Source: Tetrastigma voinierianum
Lineage: Eukaryota > Streptophyta > Magnoliopsida > Vitales > Vitaceae
Assembly: GCA_016808115.1 (NCBI GenBank)
Contig: JAEQBH010005092.1
Location: forward strand, 86,246-150,245
Length of the DNA: 64,000 bases
Direction of reading: 5' to 3'
Part shown: positions 22,571-34,069 of the stretch, piece after piece
Numbering within the stretch: the first letter of the stretch is position 1
Layout: every line of letters starts with the position of its first letter
Translations under genes and position numbers: made by a program
The notes under the pieces: generated by a model
Databases searched by the model: none
What the model was told of the DNA's origin: nothing
Seen by the model: the letters and a program-made list of their open reading frames with translations, nothing else

Positions 22571-22800
22571 TTGATACGCCACCCGCAAGTGGTAAAGTGT
22601 GGGAATAAAGGGCACACCTATTATGCTCGGGATTTTCCATCCTCAACACACCCTCTCGATGTACCCAAACCCCGCGGAAACCTAAGCTCTTTTGACCGGG
22701 TCACACAACAACAACAACCAAACCACACATCTCAATGTCGCCTTGAACAGAAACCAAGAACATTACGGGCCCTAGGCATAAACCAAATAACCTGGGAGTA
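22571..22800 (+). pseudogene. Retrotransposon gag zinc-knuckle remnant
   Basis: KCGNKGHTYYARDFP (about 22595-22640) corresponds to the CCHC knuckle CxxCGxxGHxxxxC of Ty3/gypsy gag, with the first and last cysteines lost. A Gln-rich stretch TQQQQPNHTSQC follows, as is usual after gypsy knuckles. No protease or RT follows before similarity to the UGT unit resumes at 23255. Confidence 0.5.
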
Positions 22801-23254
22801 GGAGGAAACCTCCCTTAGCTCGCTTTTCTTTCTCTTCCCCAAGCCTCCATTTAATAGATTTTAAAGTAAATAAAATTTTAATAAAAAAAATTAAGAGTTA
22901 AGAGAAAAAAAAAGAAAGAAAAGTGGTTTCACAGTAACCGAGTGGGTCAAGGCTGGGCTGTAGGTTTGTTGCAGGGAAGAGAGAAGAGAGAGGAGATGAG
23001 AGAGGAGTGGAAAAGAAAGGAGAGAGAAGAGAGGAGGGTGAAGCAGAGAATAGTGGGTCCTATGGTACCACGTGGACGCCATGTCAACACTACCATTTTA
23101 TTACTTTAATGGTATCAATGATCACGACATAGATTAATTTGGGTTACTAGAGTAAATTGCAGAAGATTCTTTGAACCAAGAGATTAATTTAGGCTATGAG
23201 AGTAATCCATTCCTTGATGCAGGATCATATATAAAAGATGTATTTCTAATTGTG
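22801..23254. other. Spacer with purine-rich tract
   Basis: 22970-23045 is almost pure A/G ('agagaagagagaggag...') on the + strand. No gene. Confidence 0.4.
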
Positions 23255-23546
23255 TATTTTAATCACGTATGTTCTATTTGTATCAGAAAATATAATGTAC
23301 TGATAGTTGACACCCAAATAATGTTAGCGCTTTGTTTGGATTCATATAAATGTAGTAGCACATGGAATCTCTATTCATCAAAGTGAGTCAACGTGATCCA
23401 TTATATAGTCTAATTGGGGCTCTCGAAATAGCAATGGTAAATATGGGTGTGAATGTAGATGCCTAGTATAAATATCATAATTACGGCTTGTAGCAATTTT
23501 ATAAATAAATGTAGTGGTTATGGTCCCCAAGATATGGTTAGTGAGC

Positions 23547-23553
23547 TATATAA
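23547..23553 (+). promoter_or_regulatory. TATA box, duplicate of the one at 10591
   Basis: TATATAA about 95 bp before the ATG at 23644, conserved with copy 1. Confidence 0.4.
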
Positions 23554-23643
23554 ATCTCACATGTACTTTCAAAACCAATCCCATAGAAGACTGAAAACCA
23601 CGACCAACATCATCATCTTCCTTTGATTCACAAACTATCCATC

Positions 23644-23666
23644 ATGGCAATCGCAATTGATTTAGG
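23644..23666 (+). other. Orphan first exon, duplicate
   Basis: Same ATGGCAATCGCAATTGATTT as at 10706, followed by 'gtatgtt'. One extra G is present at the junction. No continuation. Confidence 0.3.
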
Positions 23667-23792
23667 GTATGTTACAAACCTGAATATTTATTTGAAATTG
23701 TATTTTTATCATGAAATATTCACATGATTATGTTCAGTTTTTTGTCATGTATTCATGTATACAAGAAATATTCAAACCCAAAACTCACTAAG

Positions 23793-24025
23793 TGGTAGCT
23801 CGTTCAAATCCTAACCATGTGGCATTTCTATGAACTTTGTTCGAGGACATTTGTTGGGTAAACCCAAAGTCCCACATCTACAAGAATTCGAAGGTCATGA
23901 GTCTCTAAGTACGGACAATCGGTGACAGACGCTAATGGTAAGCCCAACAACAAAACTATTATACTTTTACTGGGGACTAAACGCCAATACTAAGCAAATA
24001 GGAAGAGTCCATAAAACTTCCAACA
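23793..24025 (+). mobile_element. TRIM remnant, copy 2
   Basis: PBS reduced to TGGTAGC (23793); LTR from TGTTGGGTAAACCC (23852) to TTCCAACA (24025). Same insertion as at 10860-11105, carried along by the duplication. Confidence 0.7.
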
Positions 24026-24310
24026 ACATACAAACAAACATCAAGGCTACGAAAGAAAAATATACTGAAAGAAAATAAGAGAGGGAAGACAAAAGAAAGA
24101 AAGAAAGCAAAATAAAATTAAAGTTCAGACATGTTATTTTTATTTTCATCCTGCTTGAAACATATACTTTTATTTATATTTACTTTTCTTGGATATTTTT
24201 TAGACATCCAAACATTATTATTATTTTTTGTATTCTTTCCTTTCCTACTACATTCCCCAAGGACAAACCGTCCCAACATAAATGCATTTTATATATAGGC
24301 ATCCTTTCTT

Positions 24311-25631
24311 CTAAGAGCCAAACACTCCTATCATTTCATTCAATTTCTGTATCAATGAAGAACCACCTGTCTTCATAGCTTCCCATGCCATCCTCTTCAC
24401 TTCCAGGTTCTTCCCTAGCCTTCCCTCCCCTCTTTCTTTCTCCCACCATCAACTCTTTCACTTTCTGCCAGATTACCTCCCTCCCAACGATTTCCACCCC
24501 ATCACTCATTTCCAAAACCTTAATCTAGCTCCCAACCACATCTGCAAATAATTCACCGCTGCTCAGCTCCGGTCGGCTGCCAGCAGCGGCACCGCCATTG
24601 ACAGCCCCTCCAGCACCGAGTTCCAACCGTATAATCTCAAGAATCCTCCGATTGAAGGCTAGATGGCTGCTCCGCCCAGCCTCACCACCAAGCCTCTCCC
24701 CACCCTCTCCTCCTGGCGGCGCCTCCTGACTTCACCACCCATACGAACGGCTGCGCCGCCTCCTCCAGGCCGAAGGCTACTTCCTTCCAGCTGCTCCTCG
24801 CTTACCTTTGCTTCTTGATCCAAATGACACGTAGTAAATCACGCTCCTAACCCTACTTGTAATCACAGCCAATCGATGTACGGACAATAATCTTCATTCC
24901 CGTCATCATCTTCTTCATTATTATCGATTTGATCAGCAGTAGAGGTCCTACGAACCATGCTTTTACTTTATAGAGCGATTCCAAAGCAGGAATATTTCCT
25001 TTCCATTTCCTCAAACTATTCACAATCACCCCAACTGTCTGGGCCTCGTTATCTCCTCTCTCTCTATCAAAGAGAACATTTCACTCTAGGGTCATGTTTC
25101 GCGCACGTGAAGTCTGCCTGCTTTACCGGAAACGGGGCCGGAAAACTGGGAAGGACATCCCTAGGCAATAATCCCAAAACGTGTTCTGTGGATTCCTGTT
25201 TTAATCCAGTAATGCTTGAGATAATCCTGCTCATACCACAGTAATGTAAATAACCGAACACCAAAGAATCGCAACAGCCAAGGTCCAGCCGCGAAGACGG
25301 AGATTACAGCAATGGGAGGACAAATAAATTCTCAAACATGTTCTGAGAATTTTGCAAATGGTTCTTTTTGAGCTTTGGTCAACTGGATGAAGGGAAATCG
25401 GACTGAGGGTGGTCAGCAGTGCTCTCATCCCTTCAATGGTCCTTTAACTTCGAAATGGGATGACGGAAATGGAGATTTCTGGGGTTTTGAGACTTGGAAT
25501 GGATTCCTGGAAAATTTGTGGGGTGGTGATGATGGTGACGTTGATGCCTCGCCAGGCAAGGCGGGAGGTTCAGCATTGGAGGGTGTGCCTGTGCCATAGG
25601 GAAGATCACGGGAGGGTCTTGTAGACTCCAT
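24311..25631 (-). pseudogene. UDP-glycosyltransferase, frame-disrupted copy 2
   Basis: Duplicate of the UGT at 11404-12793. ATG at 25629-25631 (MESTRPS). Coding order is preserved on the minus strand: the 'VEGPLKG' region (about 25425), then LLPRDVLPSF and FPVKQADFTCAKHDPR (about 25080-25180), the PSPG region near 24600, and the C-terminal GGSSLIQKLNEMIGVFGS before TAG at 24311. The N-terminal frame is already shifted within the first ten codons. Relative to copy 1 the differences are mainly small deletions, many in short runs, and no frame survives beyond about 70 codons. Non-functional as written, or an error-laden copy of a working gene. Confidence 0.8.
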
Positions 25632-25667
25632 TGTTGATATAAGTGAGTTACAGAAAATATTCGTGGG

Positions 25668-25674
25668 TTTTATA
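25668..25674 (-). promoter_or_regulatory. TATA box upstream of UGT copy 2
   Basis: Minus-strand TATAAAA about 37 bp upstream of the ATG, matching 12846-12852. Confidence 0.5.
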
Positions 25675-26080
25675 GAGGTATAGCATACTTATCATTAAAT
25701 TCAAATTTCAAATTCAACCGAAGAAATAATATTATTGGTTTTATTCAATGAAAATATTTGGTAAATATTTGGGTTTATGTCCATTAACAAAAATATTTGG
25801 GCTTATGCCCATTAAGAAAAATATTTAATATTTGGGTTTTAAACTTGTCATTAAATTCTTTAAATTCAAATTCAAATTCAAACTGAAGAAACATTTGATA
25901 AATATTTGGGTTTTATGTCCATTCAGTTTAAAAATACTTGCCATGTCCATTCAAAGCAAGAAATATTTGGTTAAAATAACCCCATGTTTTGTAAATCTAA
26001 CCCCTTCCTATGTTTTCTTTCCTTATTTTGGACAAACCTGTCCTCTCAACATTTTATATTTACATGTATATTTTGCCCCA

Positions 26081-29000
26081 AAATAAGGAATAGGTGTGTG
26101 TGGGAAATTGTCCTTTTTGGCCTTTTGTAGCATCTATTTATGTCCCATATTGGGTCATATCTCATTGTTAGCATCAATTTTGTTTAGGATTTTGTCCTTG
26201 GGGAACTCGTGACAATACTATCCCCACATGAATTTCAAATTCTCACACACACCCATTTTTTGTTGGGTAAATATTTGGGTATTTCTTGGATTTGGAATCC
26301 ATTGTCACCATCATTTTGTCAAATATCCTAAAATTATAAGTTCGAAGGAAAAAAGCAATATTTAAAATTGGACTTAATCGGGTCAATCCAACCGGATTGA
26401 CTAGCAACCCGCATCAAACTCACCATTCAAAAATTAAAATTGTTTTCTTTAAATTAGTCAACCAAATTCACACGGCCAAACCCGTAGTTGAATAGGTTGA
26501 ACATGGTTGAACTCGGGACAGATCTATTTATAATTATTTTTATAATAATACACTATCTATTTACGATACCAATTCAACCACGATTGACGCTGCCCAACCC
26601 ATCGTTTAATTATCGCCTAATCATCTGATGACCGTCTGCTTAACTAAGAATCGCGAACCAAGAATTTTTCGTTTATTAATTCGATTTTTAAAAAAAAAGT
26701 GAAGAGGAAACAGAAAAAGAAAATTTGATCTAAAAAAAAGTTTAAATTTAATAAATTAATTTTATATTTCTTCAAACTTATTTGATTTGTTTCTCTATTA
26801 TATAAGGACTAAGAGAGTTGTTGATATCAAAAAAAAATAAAATATGAGGAACATAATACTGATTGATAGATGTAAAAAAATATTTTTAAATATGTAAAAT
26901 TTTTTGGGAATTTTAATTATATTTGATTTTTTTATATATTTTTCGTGATGAAACCAAATATGAGATAAATCATTTTTCCAGATTTTCTTCTTTTCTTTCC
27001 TTGATTTATGTTCAATGGAAATAAAAGCAAAACGAATGAAGGAAAAAATATAAAAATAAATCTAAATATATTATTATTATTTATTATTTCAAACTATTTA
27101 TTTTAATAATCAATATAAAGATTAAGTAATTTAAAAATATATAATTCTTGTATAATTTTGTTATTGATTCTTGGTGATAAAGTGAGAATTAAAGAGGGAA
27201 AATTAGTTTTAATGAATTTTAGAATATTCTATAACCAAAAACTACCTTAGGACGGTTTTATTCCTAGAAATACTGAGGAAAGAAATAAATATTATGCAAA
27301 CTGATTTGTTGTATCCAATTAGGAGAAAATTCCACATTTCTAAGAATGATCCCATTATTATTCTTAAAAATATTTTGAAATATACTTTTAACAATAATAA
27401 GATTTAGAAAAGTATAAAATTAATAATTATGGTTCTTCCTTCCATTTTTCTTAGTTTTCTATGATTAATCAAATAAAGAAAATTGAAATTCCTGTTACAT
27501 TTTTATGTTACATTTTCATATAGATAAGCAAATGTTAGAAAAATTTACTTACCCTTGCCCACTTGGGTGGTAATTATGAGATTAGGTCCAGACCTAAATC
27601 ATTGTAAAACAAAATCCTATAATAGATATTACATATGCAAATGATGTAAAAACTGAATAAATTTTTCTTACTTTCCATATTTTTTTCTTAATTATCTTTC
27701 TTAATTTTTTTTTTTTAAAAGATAAATAATTTTATCATTCAAATTTCAAACTAAGAATACATTCAATAAAGCATAAAATATGAAAGAATCATTTTTTCAA
27801 GAAGAAAACGATAAAAAAGCATGTAAAGTTATTTAAGACCAAAAAAGTAAAAAAATTACTCTTATTTACTTAAGCAAAAGTGGTTAACAAAGAAAAATAT
27901 GAAAGAAAAAAAGAGGATCCTTAATTATCTTTCCATATTTTTGGATAAATAAAACAAAAATATGTTCTATTTAATTTTAAAATATTAAATTTATTTTTTA
28001 CTTGGAGTAATTTATTTTCGTCTTTCTTTTTCAATGAGATTGTTTGATAGCATCTTTCAAATACTACACGTGCAACCTATTGTTACGGCACTCCCTTGGT
28101 ATAATTTAAAGCGAAAATATCAGCACAAGGACACCTATGCCACTGTCCCTTTTATTTGGACCCACCCATTTAATTGATTTGTATTTGACCGAAAATCTTG
28201 GCCAAACAAATACTTAAAATAACAAATCATATTATTTTCTACATTAAATCATATGCGAGCATGATTGTCATCGGCTGTCTGATAAGATAATGCATCACAT
28301 CATCACATACGACGTTAGTTTATCACGCGACACGTTTTATTCTCACATAGAGAATTCAGACGAATGATATATCCAATCCATTCATAATAAATCAAATTAA
28401 TAAATGTTAATACGTTATATGTGAACTGCAAAATTATAACATTATACAAGCACAAGAATATCCTACGAATCATGCAAAGAATAATAAGAATTGGTAAAGA
28501 AGAAAAATAAGAAGAATATCGCATTTACGATTCTTAATACGCCTAAACTACCTAGTAAATACCTATTCAACTTTTCACTATAGTATAACCAAAATAAAGT
28601 TAAGAGGGGCACATAAAAAGAACTTACCTCTAAACTTAGTTACTTGGCTCAAATCAAACAATTTTTCTTAATTCTTCTGTATATTATTATCACTCTAAGC
28701 CCTAGGTAGGCTCTTTGAGCTCTAATCAACACCCACAAAATAGGATCATATGCAGGAGTATTTATAACTCTGTATATGACCAAATTACAAAACTACCCTT
28801 ATATCCTAAATGTATTGTACCCATTTTACTTTCAATATGAGTCACATGTCATAATAATATCAAATATGTAGACTAAACATCTATTATATAAGACGAGCTA
28901 ATTCATTATGCTAATTTACCTGGATGATGTTCATCATATGTGGTTTTTAATAATTTTGATTTTATATTTTTATCGATATATTGTTAATTTGTATTAATAA

Positions 29001-30245
29001 AATTAATTTTCAATTCCAAGAAAAAAATCATAAGTGACGATATTTACTTTAATAATTGAATTCCTTACCTATGTGAAACACATGTTTTCTAAGGTTGTAA
29101 TGATGGTTGATTTTGAATTTAGGTAAGAAAAAGGCAAACATATCACGACGATATTTTGTGTTATAAAGGTTGACTTCCTAACTAGAGATATTTTTTTTTC
29201 TTTTTGAATAATATTTATCTGAATTTTCTTGAAAATACATAAAATTGTCTATGTGTAAAAATTATTTAGAAATATTTATTTACTTCCATCTTAATGAAAT
29301 ATAATAGCATGCTGTAAAGTTTTGGATACTGCATGATATTTTTTTTTAAAGCTAATCACCAAACTCCTAATGGAACTTGTATTCTTGAACCCCTATGATA
29401 CGATCACACACGCTTTATAAGAGACTTAAGTTTAAGATGTTTCTTCCACCCATCGCGTCATTTTCGTCGCTTCGATTGATTTAAGGTTTTATCATCGATG
29501 CTTTTTAATAAGAATCAGGTGTAAATCCGGAGAAAGTTATCTAGAAGAGGGCTATTCAGTTCCGAAGGTAGATCCTGAGCGATAACAGAGCGAAAGCCAT
29601 ACAATCTAAAGGTCATGACATCCGCTCAAAGGGTATGAAATAATACCACACTCCGCTGGGCACACGAGAATACGGGAGTTGGTACCCTGGGGTTCGGTAG
29701 TTCTCCTCACCCATCGTCGATCTTGCCGGTTCTCTCGATCGGGGCTTCGAGGTCCACGCCATTCTCTTCTATCCTCATTTTAAACGCGAACACTAAAATC
29801 AATTGAGGCTATTATGACTCCTCGTGATAGTAATTTTTAAAATTAGAATTTTCAAATGGTTTCTAGAATTAATTTTAAAGTAAGGTGACGTTTACTTTGT
29901 TAAAACTAAACATCTTTCAGAATTCTTAAATTTTTTATAACTTATTATCATAAGAAAATTCAATACAGTAAATATTTATCTTTTTCATTCCGTAAAAGTC
30001 ATATTCGAAACAAGAAGACCACCTACGCCATCAAGAACAGCAAGGCAGCACCACTATCACGTTAAAAAACAAAACAATTTACTTAACACTATTAAGTTCT
30101 ATTTAGCATTGTTGAAAAAATTTATATTCAACATTGGTAAAAAAACGCCGACTTAAGTCTTAAATACAGCATTTTATATGGAAGTTATTATTATTATTAT
30201 TTATTTTGAAAAAATAATAATACTAATTTAAATTTTTAATAACTC
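26081..30245. other. AT-rich intergenic DNA
   Basis: No supported gene over 4 kb. Visible: a perfect 8-bp hairpin GTCAATCC/GGATTGAC at 26382-26401 and long A/T tracts between 26650 and 28000. 29395-29700 weakly resembles the tandem family at 52560 ('aaggttttatcatcgatgct', 'gcgaaagccat'). Confidence 0.45.
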
Positions 30246-30945
30246 GATGATGCCTTTTTCAACCGAATCAATACCGGAGCGTAAGGGGTCGTCACGGACC
30301 CTGGATCGTGTGGGCCGGGATGCAGCGTCCTGGATTGTCCGCCGAGGCAGGATCACCGCCGAGCCAGCCTGCCACCTCCTGCAAAGAAGAAGGCCATGAG
30401 GCGCCCGCACGCCGCCCGGTCACGCCCCAAGTCAGCTTTCTTTCTCGAGAGTGCGACCTCGCCACCGCCGCCTGTACGATATAAACACAAAGATATTATT
30501 CCCACCTGCAGTAAGGATTCTTTCCCCATCGACGATGACATTTATCAGCTTTACTCCGATTTTGTAAAGCAGATATCGTTTAATACTTATCGGTAATTAT
30601 CCTCCTTCCTTTTTAGTGAGATCAGGCTTGATTTGCAGGATAATATATTATTTAGAATTATCCTATTTCCTTATCGGTGAGATTCATCGATTTCACAGGA
30701 TAATATATATTATTGAGAATATCCCTGCTTTCTCCTTATCAAGTAGATTGACGGGATTATGATAATATATTATCGAGAATTAATTAAGTTTCCCTTATCG
30801 TGAGATTTATCCGACAGGTGATGCCCTTCCCAATTATCCATATCATCATCTTCTTGGCCTAGAGTGACCTGGCTGGGCCGACCGCAGCCAGCCATAGGCT
30901 TGCCTCCGCTCAGTGAGCAGTCCGCGCGCCTATTTTTCAAACCCC
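30246..30945 (+). repeat. Left direct repeat (LTR-like)
   Basis: Runs from CGATGATGCCTTTT to CATTTTTCAAACCCC-like sequence. Shares with the right copy 'gtaaggattctttccccatcgac', the four AT-rich sub-repeats and 'gctcagtgag(c/t)ag'. The outer 200 bp are GC-rich and more diverged. Confidence 0.75.
30590..30830 (+). repeat. ~62-bp sub-repeats inside the left LTR-like repeat
   Basis: Three and a half units of 'ttatcggtgagatt...caggataatatattat..gagaatta'. The core GATAATATATTATC is nearly palindromic. The right LTR-like repeat has the same set at about 36170-36335. Confidence 0.8.
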
Positions 30946-31559
30946 TGCCCCTGTACTCTCAGCAGGCACCTGTGCGGGCAAAGTGGCTATATCAAGCTAG
31001 ACGGTGGCACGGTCACGGTCGGATTAGTTGTGGCTGCCGTTGTCTTATGTCCGGGTGATACGATGACCTTTTCTGCTTCGCGCCATTCTTCAGAATATCC
31101 TCCACCGCTCGCCTGCCTCGAACCAGGGCTTCAACCAGCCGCCCGAAGCCGAACACCGCTCGCCAAACCGGAAGTCGCTGTGGCTTCGGGCTAGCTTGTT
31201 CAAGTTTGACCGATTCCCAGTCGCAGACGACCGGGCTACCGAAATGCCGCAGAAGTTGCCGACCGACGGCAATACCAGATGAGCCGACCATCTCGGGTCA
31301 GACATGACCGCTGCCGAGGTCGCCATCAACAATGCGTTGTCGCTCTCCATCTGGCCGACTCGTATGCAGGGAGCCGAATTGATTCTCGTCGCATGACCGC
31401 CACGAGGGTCGCCAATAAGTCGTTGTTCTCCTCCACGGCCGAAGCCGCCTCGGGTTGAATTGATTCCTTAGGCCACGGTCAGGCCGGCGCAGTGAGGATG
31501 AACTCGCCCGCGTCATTGGGCTCCGTCGGCCAAGTCGCTTAAGTCGAATCCACGCCACA
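30946..31559. other. GC-rich non-repetitive segment of the element
   Basis: Lies between the left direct repeat and the first array. Several open frames exist on both strands, but none shows a gag-like or other family motif, and their openness fits the high GC content. Confidence 0.4.
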
Positions 31560-34060
31560 GCCGAGGAGCTCGCTTTACGGTAATACCGCGTAGCTCATCC
31601 ATGTGAACTCGTCAAGAGCTCGCCAATGCATCACTGGAAGACTCGCCAAGTGCGAACTGGGGCAGCTCAAGCCACGCGAATTGATGGAAGGGCTCGTTAG
31701 CAGAACTCGGGAAGAGCTCGCCAATGCAAATTACCGGAAGAGCCTGCCGCGAACTCTCGAAGAGCTTAGTCAATATGAATTGTAAGATGGAGCCCGTCTG
31801 TCCGATGTGCAGTGAAGGGCTCGTCAATGTGAATAGTAGGAAGGAGCCCGTCTCGCTTCAAGTGCAAATAAGGGCCTGCCAAAGTTAATATGCAGAGCTC
31901 ATTCATGTGAACCGAGGGAAAGCAGCTCAAAGAGAACTCGTTGAGTAGAGCTCACCCATGTGGAATCGGAGGGTCAGTCACTATGCTGGCGTGAGCTCGG
32001 CCCATGTGGAACTCGGGAGAGGTGCGAGCCTGGCCGTAGGAATAGCTGGCAGAGCCTGGCCCATGAACCGGAAGAGCCCGCCAAAGTGAAGCCGCGTGGA
32101 GCTCAGTCCATGGGAACCGAGGAGGAGCTCCTAGAGTGAATATTGTCGAGAGATCATTCCATGTGAACCGAGGGAAGAGCCTTCCGCCAAAGTGAAGAGT
32201 CAAGTACTTCGTCCCATGGAACTCGATGGCGCTTGTTAGAGTGAATAGTCGAGTAGAGCTCACCATGCGAACCGAGGGAAGAGCTCGTGGAATATTGTCA
32301 TGGAGCCTCAGCCCATGGAACTCAACAAATGAGGGAGGAGCTCAAGAGAATCTTACGGAGGAGCTCGGGCCGTAGACCGTTGTAAGAGCTCTCATTCATA
32401 ATGGAGTCACGATGAGCCGCCTTCGAGGAGCTCGTCATCGCTGTAAGAGCTCGCTCCATGGGCCACAGGAGCTCTGCGAAGCCATAAGAGCTGCAGACCG
32501 CAAAGAGCTCGCCCATAAATAATAGGAGCTCAGAGCTAAGCGGGAAGAGTTTCGCCGGGGAAGATCAGTTGTAAGAGAGCTCGTCTGGATGGTAATAAGC
32601 TCGCTGCGGAGTTGTCAAGAGCTCGCCGGGGAGCAAGACTGGTTGTAGAGCTCGCCCATGTAAATAATAGGAGCTCGCTGGGTGAAAGGCCAAGTGAGAA
32701 GAGCTCGCTGCATCAAGCAAGAGCTCGCCCATAAATAATAGAGCTCGTCATAGAAGCCGCTGGGAGGAGCTCGCCGTAGACTGCCAGCTCGCCCGTGGGT
32801 CAGGAGCTCAAGGGGATGTAGCCGCTGAGCTCGCCACTATCAGAAGAGCTCCCAAATAATAATGGGGAGCTCGCTGGCAGAGCCGTCAAGAGCCGCCGTG
32901 GGGATCGGCTGTAAGAGCTCATCTGGCATGGGGCCACAGGGAGCTCGTGAGATAAGCTGAAGAGCTCGCCGTAGACCGTTGTAAGATCTCTCCATGTGGG
33001 GCCACAGGAGTCACAGCCGCGGGAGCCTGCTAGTGACATCGCAAGAGCTCAGCCCATGGGGCCAATGGGGGCTCACAACAGCTGCTTCAAGGAGCTCGTG
33101 CATCAAGCAAAGAGCTCGCCCATAAATAGGGCTCGTCGCAGTCGCTGGGAGGAGCTAACAGTGCATCGCAGCAAGCTCGCCCATGTAAATAATGGGGAGC
33201 TCACAAGGTAGCCGCTGGAAGAGCTCGTCAGTGGGGATCATTGTAAGAGCCCGCCCATGTAAATGGTCAGAGCTCACGTTAGAATTGCTAGGAGGCTCAC
33301 AGATCACATTGGAGCTCATTCATGGGGCCATTGGGGCTGGCAGAGCCGTTTGCCTGCCAGTAGAGTTGTCGGGAAGAGCCTGCCGTAGACCAAGGCTGTA
33401 AGGCGTAAATAATGGGGGAGCCTGGGCGATAGAAAGGCTGGGAGGAGCCGTCAGCAGACTTGTAAGAGCTCTCGCCCATACACAGAGCTCGCTGGGCAGA
33501 GTCAGGTTGAGGGAGCTCGTCGCATCATTGTAAGAGCTCGTCCATGTAGTCAATAGGGGGCTCGCCAAGTAGCCGTTTCGAGGAGCTCACTGTGTAGAGT
33601 CACAGAAGAGCCTGCCAGTGGGATCGTTGTAAGAGCTCTCTTCGCCCACGAATAATGGGGAGCTCATCTGAGGCAGAAATGCTTGGAGGAGCTCGCTAGT
33701 CGCTGGAAGAGTTGTAAAGACCGCTAGGAAGAGCCTGGCCCAATAGTAGGGGCTCGCCTCCACTGAGGGATGAGCCTCGCTGTATAGTCGCATATGCCCG
33801 CCCGCCGAGTGCAGCCGGCGGCTCAATACAGTAGGAGCCCGTCTGCTTCAAAGCCCTGCGCCAAGTGGCCTGGGCCAATGGGGCCATAGGGGGAGCCCGC
33901 CTGCTTAAGTCCAAGGCCTGCCAATAGCAGTAAACAGCCGAGGGATGAGCCCCGCCAATATGAATCATTGTAAGAAGGTCGCCCGTTGAGTGCGCGGCTC
34001 GCTGGGGCTGCCAGGGCTCATCCATCCGAAAGTCGAGGGATGAGCCCGTCAATATGAATT
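31560..34060. repeat. GAGCTCGCC minisatellite array
   Basis: About 2.5 kb in which GAGCTCG (or a near variant) recurs every 17-30 bases. From 31560 to about 32350 units look like 'gaagagctcgccaatgtgaactcg'. From about 32350 three variants alternate: 'gagctcgcccatgtaaataatgg', 'gagctcgctgg...agccgctggga' and 'gagctcgtc.gtggggatcattgtaa', giving a higher-order unit of about 70 bp, clearest at 33179-33250. Near 33740-34060 units change to 'gagcc(t)cgccaatatgaatcattgtaag'. Confidence 0.9.
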
Positions 34061-34069
34061 ACGGCTCCT

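Larger units (their letters stand above)
23255..26080. repeat. Segmental duplication, copy 2
   Basis: Direct copy of about 10270-13260, in the same order: TATA/ATG, TRIM remnant, minus-strand UGT, UGT upstream region. It differs mostly by many small losses of 1-10 bases. Confidence 0.85.

Noticed and set aside
22245..22574. 109-codon plus-strand frame as a novel gene
   Set aside because: It runs into the gag zinc-knuckle region in transposon-like DNA and has no independent support.
30864..33826. Many 60-118-codon open frames on both strands around and in the GAGCTCGCC array
   Set aside because: Overlapping frames on both strands with no conserved motif; products of composition and repetition.
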